Source: a virus
IMG/VR virus record: IMGVR_UViG_3300030117_004323
Span: 1 to 23,622 of that record
Length of the DNA stretch: 23,622 nt
Reading direction: 5' to 3' (one strand)
Position 1 is the first letter of the stretch. Every line of letters begins with the position of its first letter. Of this stretch, positions 15,431 to 23,142 are shown piece by piece. The notes below the pieces were generated by a model, which was given only the letters and a program-made list of their open reading frames with translations, did not search any database and had not been told where the DNA came from. The position numbers and the translations under genes are program-made.

Positions 15431-15712
15431 CTAACTCCACTTTACTTTGTCAGCCCAATAAGCTGCACTTGTCTTACCTTTTGCAATATTTTTAGCATGA
15501 CGAGCTTTGAAAGACCGTCTTTTAGCTTTATCTGCCTCTGACTCACCCTTTCTTGGAGGCTTTGTTTTTGCACCTTGCATCCCAAATCTAATTAATCTAA
15601 AGCCATCGCCTTGCTTTATAACAACTGCATGAGACTTTCCACTTTTATGGTTTGGAGTTCGTATTGGTTTATCAACACCAGCAAAAGTATGTCCACCTCT
15701 TTTGATTGTCAT
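15431..15712 (-). CDS. Small very basic protein of 93 aa
   Basis: A 93-residue protein, starting MTIKRGGHTFAGVDKPIRTP and ending ARHAKNIAKGKTSAAYWADKVKWS. It is rich in Lys/Arg throughout with GFRLIRFGMQGAKT in the middle. I remember similar proteins in marine podo- and siphophages near head genes, always without known function. The ATG overlaps the stop of the upstream 54-codon gene (ATGA). Its charge and position between MuF and scaffold suggest contact with DNA or the head interior; this is inference. Confidence 0.75.
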   Translation of the reverse strand: MTIKRGGHTFAGVDKPIRTPNHKSGKSHAVVIKQGDGFRLIRFGMQGAKTKPPRKGESEADKAKRRSFKARHAKNIAKGKTSAAYWADKVKWS

Positions 15713-15873
15713 TTCCCTTTTTTCCTCATGGCAAGCCTGTGAGCTTCTGTAAATGTTTTACCAGCAAGCATCGCCTTTATCATCTCATCCATGTGTGCTT
15801 TTGTGTGTCCATGAGTTGACTTATGACGCTTTAAAGCATTTTTTTGTCGAGTTGTGAGTTCTTTTTTCTTCAT
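15709..15873 (-). CDS. Small basic protein of 54 aa, His-rich
   Basis: A complete 54-codon frame: MKKKELTTRQKNALKRHKST, then HGHTKAHMDEMIKAMLAGK, ending HRLAMRKKGK. It is strongly basic with five histidines and helix-forming segments separated by a turn. The start is two bases after the stop of the DUF5824-like gene, with GAGA five bases upstream; the end overlaps the next gene by ATGA. This coupling makes it very likely to be real. No family is recognised with certainty. Confidence 0.7.
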   Translation of the reverse strand: MKKKELTTRQKNALKRHKSTHGHTKAHMDEMIKAMLAGKTFTEAHRLAMRKKGK

Positions 15874-15875
15874 TT

Positions 15876-16142
15876 TTATCTCAATAAATCAGCGTCGGCC
15901 TTTCTTGCACCGCCTTTTCCTGTTATAAAACTATTAACTCTCCCCATCGCCCACGCTTGCATCGTCACATTTCTTGATCCTCCACCAAGATAAGCACCTT
16001 GACCTCTTCTATATACAGCCTTCAGCTGTCCAAGAGTGAATTTTGAATTGTTTGCTTTTCTTTCTAGCGTTTTGATAACAGTTGCACTGAGTGGTTTAGG
16101 CTCAGGCTTTTTTCTTACGCTTTTTCTTTTTCTTGGAGCCAT
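15876..16142 (-). CDS. DUF5824-like small basic protein
   Basis: An 88-residue protein from ATG 16142 (MAPRKRKSVRKKPEPKPLS). The frame runs three codons further to a TTG, but ATG is the more likely start. The C-terminal two thirds, with FTLGQLKAVYRRGQGAYLGGG, QAWAMGRVNSFITGKG and a final DADLL, match DUF5824 as I remember it, a family found in phages with no known function. The N-terminus is a basic extension. The start lies inside the end of the 72-codon gene. It belongs to the run of basic proteins between MuF and scaffold. Confidence 0.75.
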   Translation of the reverse strand: MAPRKRKSVRKKPEPKPLSATVIKTLERKANNSKFTLGQLKAVYRRGQGAYLGGGSRNVTMQAWAMGRVNSFITGKGGARKADADLLR

Positions 16143-16320
16143 CTTGAGCAACCCTTGATTTTTGTACAGCTTTTATATCAATATACTCTCCTCGCTTGTA
16201 AGCTGCTGCCGTTCTTTTTATTTCAGCAGCCTTTGCAGCTTTATTTTTGGCCCCACTAAGATATTTTTTAGCGACACCAGTTTTTTTATCCTTTGGAACT
16301 TTTCTAAAGCGTCTAGTCAC
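16102..16320 (-). CDS. Small lysine-rich protein of 72 aa
   Basis: A 72-residue protein with GTG start (MTRRFRKVPKDKKTGVAKKY). The middle (KNKAAKAAEIKRTAAAYKRG) is probably a helix; the end is a cluster of Lys and Arg. It overlaps the preceding 34-codon gene by 8 bases and the next gene by 41 bases. AAAGG lies just before the GTG, rather close for a ribosome site; coupled translation is likely. Related proteins occur in marine phage head regions in my memory, role unknown. Confidence 0.72.
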   Translation of the reverse strand: MTRRFRKVPKDKKTGVAKKYLSGAKNKAAKAAEIKRTAAAYKRGEYIDIKAVQKSRVAQDGSKKKKKRKKKA

Positions 16321-16417
16321 CTTTCTTTTTTGATTTTTTGGCTTTTGGCTTTACTTCTGAGTTTTCAGCCTTTGGCTTTGGTTCGTCATAAGTTTGAACC
16401 TTAAAAGTATATCCCAT
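16313..16417 (-). CDS. Small lysine-rich protein of 34 aa
   Basis: A complete 34-codon frame: MGYTFKVQTYDEPKPKAENS followed by a Lys-rich tail. It is preceded by AAAGGAGG, the strongest ribosome site in the window, nine bases upstream, and its ATG shares a base with the previous stop (TAATG). Both facts support real translation. The protein has a short beta-like start and a disordered Lys/Pro/Glu tail. Function unknown. Confidence 0.65.
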   Translation of the reverse strand: MGYTFKVQTYDEPKPKAENSEVKPKAKKSKKKGD

Positions 16418-16485
16418 TACTTCTTGCCTCCTTTCTTTTTCTTCTTCTTACCTTTTGGTTTCATTGATCCGTAGTGTGAAGGCAT
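16417..16485 (-). CDS. Tiny lysine-rich protein of 22 aa
   Basis: A 22-codon frame: MPSHYGSMKPKG followed by a Lys/Gly tail. Short starts of this type (M-P-x-H-Y-G) recur in marine phage head regions as I remember. It lies between the 49-codon and 34-codon genes without other reading frames in the gap. No ribosome site is visible, so confidence is moderate. A role as a DNA-associated or packaged peptide would be a guess. Confidence 0.5.
   Translation of the reverse strand: MPSHYGSMKPKGKKKKKKGGKK
16427..16431 (-). promoter_or_regulatory. Strong ribosome binding site for the 34-codon gene
   Basis: GGAGG (within AAAGGAGG) lies nine bases before ATG 16417 and inside the coding sequence of the preceding 22-codon gene. 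A perfect site placed here supports the reality of this very small gene. Confidence 0.7.
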
Positions 16486-16510
16486 GATTTAAAATGCAAC
16501 TAAATATATC

Positions 16511-16660
16511 TTATCTCCTTTTGCGTTTCTTGGCTGGTTTAGATTTGCCAGCAGAACTTAATGCAATCGCCACAGCCTGTGATCTTGATTTGCCTTCTTT
16601 CATAAGCATTCTGATATTCCCTGTTATTGTTTTTTGAGACTTTCCTTTTTTAATTGGCAT
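16511..16660 (-). CDS. Small basic protein of 49 aa
   Basis: A complete 49-codon frame: [20 protein letters not shown], then [18 protein letters not shown] and a Lys/Arg end. The S[10 protein letters not shown] segment recurs in small phage proteins that I have seen in annotations without function. Its ATG overlaps the end of the MuF-like gene by 11 bases, which suggests coupling. It begins the run of basic genes. Confidence 0.72.
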   Translation of the reverse strand: MPIKKGKSQKTITGNIRMLMKEGKSRSQAVAIALSSAGKSKPAKKRKRR

Positions 16661-17840
16661 TTGGATATCTTTTGGCTAATTGATCTAATGTTAACTCCGT
16701 TCCATCTTCTCGGATAATTTTTTTTAAGGCATTTGTGGCATTTAGTTGTTTCTTTCCTCTTTTAGGATTCATCAAAAAATTAAAATATCTTTTCTTTTTT
16801 CCCAGCACTTTGTCTTGGATATCTGGATTATCTTTTAACCAGTTTGCATAATTTGTATCTTGCGGAACACGACCTGTTGCAGAGGGTCTTGTATTTGGAA
16901 AGGCTCTAGCAAGATCGTCGTCATCAATAATTGGAACAGTTGTGGATCTGCAATTGAAATGTTGAGGAGGAACAGGACCTTGATCATATTTAAACAACTG
17001 CCCATCTAACCTTTGACAAATAGAGCTTGTTCTTGCATCAAGAGTTGCAACATACTGATATCTGCCTGTGATATCGCTGTTTGCTGCATAAACTGCCTGA
17101 CTTGCAGCATTCTGCACCTGATTGACGGTTGTCCTGACGACGGTTTGGATTTGTTTATTTGATAAGAGCATTCCCTCTGAATCTTTTAAAGCAGAGTTTA
17201 AAGCAATAGCATTTTGAGGTTTACTAACAAAACTTAAGTTAGGACCTTTGAGCCTTCTAACAATTTTTGGTAAAGACTCTCCTTCCAAAACACCAAGTCG
17301 GATTGCTTTGGAAAGTCTCGAAGCAGAGTCATCAGCAATACCTCTGAATGCTTTTTTAACAGTTTTTCCATTTGGCAGTGATATATCTGATCCTCTTTTG
17401 GCAGTCAAAGCAAATTGTGCAGTTCTAAATACTCCATCTTTATCACGCAAACGGATCGTCAAAGCAGTTGGATCTCTGGTCACAACTGATTTTGCAAAGT
17501 CAGGAGAAACAGCAACGGTGTTTACTTGAAACTCTCCTTTTGGGAGGACTCGTTGGAGTTGATCTTGCACAAAGCCAACTTGAAACTCTGCCAAGTTTTG
17601 CAATTCATCAATCATATAAACAGCACTTTCATTCTCCCAGCCTTTCAGACTATCAACCATTTGAGCCAATATTGATCGGAGCCTTGCAGTCGTTGCTGGG
17701 CTGTTTCCTTCGAGGTCTCTTATCTGCCTAAGAACATCAAGTATAACTTCGTTAAATTGCGTGGCAACTTGAAATTGCACCTTGTTGCTATATCTGTTGA
17801 GATCTATAGCTTCTCTGTAAAAAGCCTCTGGAACTGCCAT
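16650..17840 (-). CDS. MuF-like head morphogenesis protein
   Basis: A 396-residue protein directly after the portal. Residues about 1-100 are helical. At about 224-300 lies the MuF/SPP1 gp7-like domain, with [19 protein letters not shown], then [19 protein letters not shown] and [10 protein letters not shown], which holds the family's conserved Cys and His residues. The end ([21 protein letters not shown]) is also family-typical. Such minor head proteins bind the portal and are often packaged with DNA. A toxin-like C-terminal addition, as on some MuF proteins, is not visible. The start is close to the portal stop. Confident at family level. Confidence 0.9.
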   Translation of the reverse strand: MAVPEAFYREAIDLNRYSNKVQFQVATQFNEVILDVLRQIRDLEGNSPATTARLRSILAQMVDSLKGWENESAVYMIDELQNLAEFQVGFVQDQLQRVLPKGEFQVNTVAVSPDFAKSVVTRDPTALTIRLRDKDGVFRTAQFALTAKRGSDISLPNGKTVKKAFRGIADDSASRLSKAIRLGVLEGESLPKIVRRLKGPNLSFVSKPQNAIALNSALKDSEGMLLSNKQIQTVVRTTVNQVQNAASQAVYAANSDITGRYQYVATLDARTSSICQRLDGQLFKYDQGPVPPQHFNCRSTTVPIIDDDDLARAFPNTRPSATGRVPQDTNYANWLKDNPDIQDKVLGKKKRYFNFLMNPKRGKKQLNATNALKKIIREDGTELTLDQLAKRYPNAN

Positions 17841-17843
17841 TTA

Positions 17844-19232
17844 TTAAGCTGCTTCACTTTCTGGGTTCATCTCGATCAACCCACCCGACTGCGTTTTTTC
17901 TAGTTCTTCTTCAATATCAAAGTCATCTCCGAGTATTTCTCCGCTCGCAAGTTGCTCAAGAAGTTTCTCTTGGCTGATACCATTTGCAGCATATATTTTG
18001 AGGAGGCTGTCAATCTCTGCTGGCTCAAGCCTTGCTGTAACAAAGTCTCTGTTAACAAAAGAACTGCCAGCGTTAGGTTCGTTTAAATATTCACTGTGAA
18101 ACTTGAGACAGTTATCAATTAAGTCTTGCATTTGCTGTGCGATAACCATCATCGTTGAGTCGTTCTGCGATCTGTCGATTCGCTTTGCTTCGGCAGTTTC
18201 TCCGACTAATTTTTGACCAAGCACCGCTGCCAAAGACAAAGTATTAATTTGATCTTTAATATCTCCAAGCCTTTTGAACTGGCTGTCGTAGCTGTCCCCA
18301 GATGGAGATACATATTCAAGTCTTGATTCTGGTGGTAACGATAATGCTTCATTCGGACCTGTTGTTATCTCATCTGCGTTTGGATAACCAAAAACCGCAA
18401 GCAAAGGAACAGAACTAATATGCAGAATATTATCAAGGTCGCTTTGTATTTGATAATGCTTGAGGTTCAATTCTGCAATATCGTATAAAGGGCTGCGTGA
18501 TTCGTAATATCCAACTCGGTTTGAATATGCAACTGCAAACGGAATCTTGTCTTTAATGCTCATCTCACCTTCATCAACTAATTTATATTCGCCTTTCTTA
18601 TCCTTGCGATGTATTTCATATCGACCAAGTTCAAGAACTCGGATTTGTTTCACCAACTTTTCACCATATTTGCCATCATTTTCAACAACTTGTTCCATCA
18701 ATCTAAGTTGAGTCAGTTGCCTTGTTCCTTCAACGATTTCTGTTCGCCAACCAAGAATATCTCTCGGTGTATATGATACCCAATAAGGTCTTGCCTTTTC
18801 TCCTTCCTTTGGTGCATCAACTAAAACACCAACATGACCAAACGAAATAGCTACTCTTGCAGTTTGATACAACCAAACGTTTAAATCGTTTCCCTCAAGG
18901 TCAACATCAAAAAGCTGCTCTCGAACAAGATCAGAAACATCATCAAGTCGGACAGGCTTTCGCACCAACATTCCTGACAGCATTTTTTCTATCCGTTGCA
19001 AATAAGGAACAACAGTTGATCTTGCAAGCCTTGTATCGTAAGCATCATCAGTCTCTCTTGGTTCTTGTTGTAAATATTTTCTATGTTCGCTGCGTATTTT
19101 ATAAGTTCCTTCCTTCAAATCCTCAATCAATCCCCAGAAATTTGCCATCCTTTGATAAGCAGCATTTGGTGAGGCAACCGTTGTAGGAGCTAAAGTTACA
19201 GGCTGGTTGTAAATATTTAGTGAGCTATACAC
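17844..19232 (-). CDS. Portal protein (DUF4055 type)
   Basis: A 462-residue protein, start GTG (MYSSLNIYNQPVTLAP), with GAGG about eight bases before it. The N-terminal MANFWGLIEDLKEGT, the segment RSTVVPYLQRIEKMLSGMLVRKPV and the later SLAAVLGQKLVGETAEAKRID match the DUF4055 portal group as I remember it. The portal is a dodecamer at one capsid vertex, through which TerL pumps DNA and to which the tail connectors bind. The C-terminus ends in an acidic tail (DDFDIEEELEKTQ). The order TerL-portal-MuF is canonical. A gap of 26 bases before it holds an AATATATTAAAAGTAA element. Confidence 0.88.
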   Translation of the reverse strand: MYSSLNIYNQPVTLAPTTVASPNAAYQRMANFWGLIEDLKEGTYKIRSEHRKYLQQEPRETDDAYDTRLARSTVVPYLQRIEKMLSGMLVRKPVRLDDVSDLVREQLFDVDLEGNDLNVWLYQTARVAISFGHVGVLVDAPKEGEKARPYWVSYTPRDILGWRTEIVEGTRQLTQLRLMEQVVENDGKYGEKLVKQIRVLELGRYEIHRKDKKGEYKLVDEGEMSIKDKIPFAVAYSNRVGYYESRSPLYDIAELNLKHYQIQSDLDNILHISSVPLLAVFGYPNADEITTGPNEALSLPPESRLEYVSPSGDSYDSQFKRLGDIKDQINTLSLAAVLGQKLVGETAEAKRIDRSQNDSTMMVIAQQMQDLIDNCLKFHSEYLNEPNAGSSFVNRDFVTARLEPAEIDSLLKIYAANGISQEKLLEQLASGEILGDDFDIEEELEKTQSGGLIEMNPESEAA

Positions 19233-19258
19233 GGTTTTTCCTCATAATATCATTACTT

Positions 19259-20605
19259 TTAATATATTCTAATACCAGTTCGACGACCTGCCCTTGCATG
19301 AATAATATTAAATTCTCTATACACAAGGTAACCTAAAGCATCGTTGAGGTGATCATATCCATTCTGCTTATCTGGATCTCCACTTTTTTCATCGTAACTC
19401 TGCAACTCCAAACATTCTACTAAGCGTCGGCAACGGGCATGAATCGCCAAACGCACCCATCCTTTGCTGTTCTCCAAGAGTGCTTGTAAGGTTTGAACTC
19501 TGTCTTTGATCGGTGGGTTACTACGTAATGCCATGCTTGAGAAACCGTAGCCTTCGAGAATTGCAATATCTGTTTTTGAAGCGTTGATCGTTGATCTGGC
19601 AGCACCACTAGCATCTGGGTAAACTAATATCTTGTTGTTAGGATACCTTCTTTTAATTTCCTGAGCCAATGCATCTGTATCATTTTGTTTTGTGATTTCA
19701 TCAATCACAAACAATTTATCTCCGTCTTTGACTGCTACGACTGCATTGCAGTTCATCACGTTAAAGTCGATCCCTATCAAGAGCGTCTCCATTTTTATAT
19801 CGAACGGAATATTATCAACCAAATGCTTGTTGCGATCAAATCTGGAGTAGACGGCTCCTGTTGTGAGATTGGTAAAATTTCCATTAAGATAAGCTTGTAT
19901 TAGTTGCGGTGGATAGTTTTCTAAAAGAGAATCTATGAAACCCTCTGGCAAGTAAGGATTGTCACTTGTCTTAGCTTTTATTAGTCTTGTATCTTCCTTT
20001 GCGTTCTTTTCAAAAGTCTCGAAAGCCCAAGCGTGACCTTCGGGAGTTGTTGTTGCATAAAATTGCTGAATGTTGCCTGACCTTAATCTTGCAAGAGCCA
20101 TGTTCATCGCTTGCTCTGCGTCTCTTTTATTTACGGTATCGGCCTCATCAAATCCAACCGCACAAAGGTTCTGTCCTCTCAATCTTTGATAAGTCAAAAT
20201 GGTTCTCAGTAGGATCGTATGAGTTCCTTCTTCAAAGGTAAGTTGATATTCTGGCAAAGGCGAAGCTCTGAAAGTATAAGGTATCTCCCACTCCTCAAGA
20301 AGCTCGTTCATAGTTCGCATTAAAATATCTCTGAGCATTGGGCTTGTTGGTTCAAAGATGGCAGATATATGACCAACGTTCATGCAAGCAAGAATAATAC
20401 TTTTAGAGACTAAAGCGTAAGTTTTGCCAGCACCAAAGCCACAAACGAGTGCAAGTTTGCGATGGCTTGTGTCGTCACAGAAAGATGCTTGATGCGGAAG
20501 CAACTTAGTTTTTATTTTTTTTATCACATCTTTTGACGAGGGAATATAACTAAAGCCTTCTTCGAATAAAACATGGCCTTGCGAGACAGTTTCCAAGAGA
20601 CTCAT
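19259..20605 (-). CDS. terL: Terminase large subunit
   Basis: A 448-residue DNA-packaging motor. The ATPase domain has a Walker A at residues 56-62 (GFGAGKT), a Walker B at 149-156 (AVGFDEAD) and the coupling motif TTTPEGH at 185-191. The nuclease domain begins at about 276 (LIGIDFNV, D280), with a second acidic site in YPDASG (D331) and a third near the C-terminus in DHLNDALGY. All key residues appear present. It cuts concatemers and drives DNA through the portal. The ATG overlaps the TerS stop (ATGA). The packaging type (cos or pac) cannot be told from this sequence by eye. Confidence 0.95.
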   Translation of the reverse strand: MSLLETVSQGHVLFEEGFSYIPSSKDVIKKIKTKLLPHQASFCDDTSHRKLALVCGFGAGKTYALVSKSIILACMNVGHISAIFEPTSPMLRDILMRTMNELLEEWEIPYTFRASPLPEYQLTFEEGTHTILLRTILTYQRLRGQNLCAVGFDEADTVNKRDAEQAMNMALARLRSGNIQQFYATTTPEGHAWAFETFEKNAKEDTRLIKAKTSDNPYLPEGFIDSLLENYPPQLIQAYLNGNFTNLTTGAVYSRFDRNKHLVDNIPFDIKMETLLIGIDFNVMNCNAVVAVKDGDKLFVIDEITKQNDTDALAQEIKRRYPNNKILVYPDASGAARSTINASKTDIAILEGYGFSSMALRSNPPIKDRVQTLQALLENSKGWVRLAIHARCRRLVECLELQSYDEKSGDPDKQNGYDHLNDALGYLVYREFNIIHARAGRRTGIRIY

Positions 20606-20922
20606 GAGACCAAGTGTGCAAGTTTAGCTGCAGTATTGATCGCACCAAGAGCAATGTGATATTGGCCAGACCTTCTAGCTTCCATCTGTAAGGTGCTGCA
20701 TTGAGCCAAAAGATCAGCAATCATCTGAGGTCGTTCCATGTCCCAATCCTTCTTCAGCTCCTCCCTAGCTATCTGTAAATACTTAGCAACGCTTCTCTCT
20801 CCCACCCCCCAATTCTCGGAAGCATAACGAACGCAGTCAGACCGACGACCTCCGTTAGCAATTATCCGAGCGAACCGTTGAGCCCTGACAATAGTCTCTG
20901 CTTGCGTACCTTTTTTGCCCAT
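20602..20922 (-). CDS. terS: Terminase small subunit
   Basis: A 106-residue, helical, basic protein. Residues about 10-60 hold a helix-turn-helix-like unit (RRSDCVRYASENWGVGERSVAKYL), followed by a helical oligomerisation part and AALGAIN-like turn (YHIALGAINTAAKLAH). Immediately before TerL and overlapping it, it fits a small terminase that recognises the packaging site. No clear Shine-Dalgarno is seen before the ATG; only 12 bases separate it from the methylase gene stop. Confidence 0.85.
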   Translation of the reverse strand: MGKKGTQAETIVRAQRFARIIANGGRRSDCVRYASENWGVGERSVAKYLQIAREELKKDWDMERPQMIADLLAQCSTLQMEARRSGQYHIALGAINTAAKLAHLVS

Positions 20923-20934
20923 AAAATGTAGTTC

Positions 20935-22131
20935 TTAGTTAAATACTACACGCTCTGCTTTATTTCCAGTGAAATTCTCCCATCTTTTAATTATTACATC
21001 GCAGTATTTTGGGTCAAGTTCAACAAGGCGAGCTTTTCTTTGTATTCTTTCTGCAGCGATCAAAGTTGTGCCTGAGCCGCCAAAAGTATCAAGTATTAAG
21101 TCATTTGGTTTTGATGAATTGGTCATTTGATATTGAAACAGGTCAACTGGCTTCATAGTTGGATGTTCTTTATTTCGATTGGGTTTATCAAAATTTAAAA
21201 CCGTAGTTTGCTTGCGATCTGCGTTCCAAAAATGAGATGCACCTTTTTTCCACCCATAAAGGCATGGTTCATGTTGCCAGTGATAATCTTGACGACCCAT
21301 AACCATTGCTGACTTTACCCAAATCAAGCACTGCCTTATCTGCAAGTTAGCATCTTTTGCTGCTCCTCTGAAGTTATAACCTTCTGAGTCTGCATGCCAG
21401 ATATAAAAGGAAGCACCGTCATTGATGTAATGAGAAGCAACCGTATATGCCGAAGCCAAAAATTGTCTAAATTCTTCATCCGCAAACTGGTCGTTTTGTA
21501 TTTTTAATTTATCTGCAGTTTTTCCTTCATAGTTCACATTATAAGGAGGATCAGTTAACCAAAGGTCTGCCAGTTCATTTTCCATCAAAGACTGGAGTTG
21601 GTTTTGGTCGGTTGAGTCTCCGCATAATAATTTATGGTTTCCAAGTTTCCAAACCTCTCCAAATTGAACTGTTGCCTCTTCGGGAGTTTCAGGAACTTCA
21701 TCTGGATCTGTTAAACCTTCGGTTAGGATAATATCTGGCTCGCCAAGTATTTCTGCAAGGTCCTCTTTTGTAAAAAATGGATCTATATCGTGGTCCTCTG
21801 AAAGTTGATGCAACATTTCTTTATCCCACTCGGATAAGTCGGAGGTTCTGTTGTCAGCTAAAGCAAGACCGACCTTTTGGTCTTCGGAGAGTCCTTTTCT
21901 TTTTACAGCAATAATTTCATCTCCCTCGGTTTCAATTACTCTGACGTTTTTTATACCAGCTGCTCTTGCCCCAGCGATTGTTCCATTGCCAGCAAGGATT
22001 CGATTCTCTTCGTCAATAACAATTGAACGACCAGCACCATATTTTTGTAGCGATTCTTTTATCAAAGCGGAAGAACGATCTGTTCTTTTTCTTGCATTTT
22101 TGTGATCGTTTTTAAGTTCGTTAATTTTCAT
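20935..22131 (-). CDS. ParB-like domain fused to a DNA methyltransferase
   Basis: A 398-residue protein. Residues about 1-75 form a ParB/Srx-like domain (RSIVIDEENRILAGNGTIAG), then a linker with KVGLALADNRTSDLSEWD typical of ParB-methylase fusions. Residues about 160-390 form an amino-methyltransferase: DPPY at 194-197, HPTMKP at 323-328, DTFGGSGTT at 348-356. The catalytic motif comes before the SAM motif, as in the beta group; N6-adenine or N4-cytosine methylation is expected. No restriction partner is nearby, so it is an orphan. It lies upstream of the terminase; protection against host nucleases or marking DNA for packaging are possible roles. The ATG overlaps the previous stop (ATGA). 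Confidence 0.9.
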   Translation of the reverse strand: MKINELKNDHKNARKRTDRSSALIKESLQKYGAGRSIVIDEENRILAGNGTIAGARAAGIKNVRVIETEGDEIIAVKRKGLSEDQKVGLALADNRTSDLSEWDKEMLHQLSEDHDIDPFFTKEDLAEILGEPDIILTEGLTDPDEVPETPEEATVQFGEVWKLGNHKLLCGDSTDQNQLQSLMENELADLWLTDPPYNVNYEGKTADKLKIQNDQFADEEFRQFLASAYTVASHYINDGASFYIWHADSEGYNFRGAAKDANLQIRQCLIWVKSAMVMGRQDYHWQHEPCLYGWKKGASHFWNADRKQTTVLNFDKPNRNKEHPTMKPVDLFQYQMTNSSKPNDLILDTFGGSGTTLIAAERIQRKARLVELDPKYCDVIIKRWENFTGNKAERVVFN

Positions 22132-22601
22132 GCTGCGTTTTTGAATTGATTATATTTTTGGATATGAAGTTTAACAACCGCAGTTGGGCATACTATTTGA
22201 CCCATCTTTTGTAGATCTAATTTAAAATCCTGATAAATTTCATAAAAAGCATAAAAAAGATCAGATATTAAGTTTTCTCCATAAAGGTGAGGATTTTTGC
22301 CGTGCAAATGAAAAAACCAACGAATCATATCATTGGCAGAGCATACTTCAATTAAATTTATTGAGTACAACGGTTCATCGTGGTCCCAAATGCCAAAGTG
22401 ACAGTCAGGCATCAAATCAAGGGTGTATGTTTCCTCATTTAAATACCAATCACCCCAATTCATGTGAACAGGCCAGTTATAACTCATTAAGTTTGCAAGA
22501 GGGACAGGATAAGGGTTTTGCTTAGAAAACTCTATATTTTCCTTCTTTTCTCTTGCTTGAGCCGACTCATAAAGAAGGTTTTTAGGAAGGCGGTGGTTCA
22601 C
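22128..22601 (-). CDS. Unrecognised protein of 157 aa
   Basis: A 157-residue protein with GTG start (MNHRLPKNLLYESAQARE). The body is rich in Trp, Tyr, His and Asp, with YNWPVHMNWGDWYL and HFGIWDHDEP. A helical section follows (LFYAFYEIYQDF). Three cysteines are spread out without a motif. It overlaps the gene upstream by 20 bases and the methylase downstream by 4, so it is part of this operon. No family recognised; its aromatic composition suggests a compact globular protein. A later ATG at residue 39 is a possible alternative start. Confidence 0.6.
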   Translation of the reverse strand: MNHRLPKNLLYESAQAREKKENIEFSKQNPYPVPLANLMSYNWPVHMNWGDWYLNEETYTLDLMPDCHFGIWDHDEPLYSINLIEVCSANDMIRWFFHLHGKNPHLYGENLISDLFYAFYEIYQDFKLDLQKMGQIVCPTAVVKLHIQKYNQFKNAA

Positions 22602-23136
22602 TTTGGTTGAGTTTCATTGATTCAACAGTAGCTTTTTCTGTTGGAAATGAAAACAGGGAGGGAGTATTTTTTAAAGTTTCTTTGACAGTTTGTATAAAAT
22701 ATGGCAATTCTTTCTTTGGATTGTTTATATTTTGCAAACGATAATCGTTCATTAATTTAACACTTTGTTGCCAAGATTCCTTTCTTTTGTTGTGCAGGAT
22801 TCTTGATTCATCTTTTGTTAAAGAAACGCCTAAAGTGTGTTCCCCACTGGAAGTTATTATGGTTTTAATGTTACCTAACGAGTCCCTATATCCAGACGAG
22901 ATAACATTTTGTTCTTCATCTAATTGTTGATATGCTTTTTTGCAATGGCATATTATGGCTGCATCAGAGCCAGCAAACTTTCTGCCTTTTTCATCCATAT
23001 CATAGTCGTGCCAGTAAAGTCGATTGACTAAACGATCTGAATTATTAACTATTCCTGTGTCGTAGCAAGCGTAGCATTCCTTGTCGGGTGCATAAAAATT
23101 TATTGTTTTTTCAGTTAGTTTTCTTTTGTAGGACAT
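22582..23136 (-). CDS. Unrecognised protein of 184 aa with putative zinc site
   Basis: A 184-residue protein. C21-x2-C24 (ECYACYDTG) and C63-H-C65 (IICHCKK) could together bind one zinc, a pattern also seen in phage replication accessory proteins, though this is only resemblance. The C-terminal half is helical and charged (KDESRILHNKRKESWQQSVKLMND). The ATG lies six bases after the stop of the initiator-like gene with no Shine-Dalgarno. Function unknown; a nucleic-acid role is inferred from the cysteines and the neighbour. Confidence 0.65.
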   Translation of the reverse strand: MSYKRKLTEKTINFYAPDKECYACYDTGIVNNSDRLVNRLYWHDYDMDEKGRKFAGSDAAIICHCKKAYQQLDEEQNVISSGYRDSLGNIKTIITSSGEHTLGVSLTKDESRILHNKRKESWQQSVKLMNDYRLQNINNPKKELPYFIQTVKETLKNTPSLFSFPTEKATVESMKLNQSEPPPS

Positions 23137-23142
23137 GGCAAG

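Noticed and set aside
16143-16151. TTG start for the DUF5824-like gene
   Set aside because: An ATG lies three codons downstream and no ribosome site favours the TTG.
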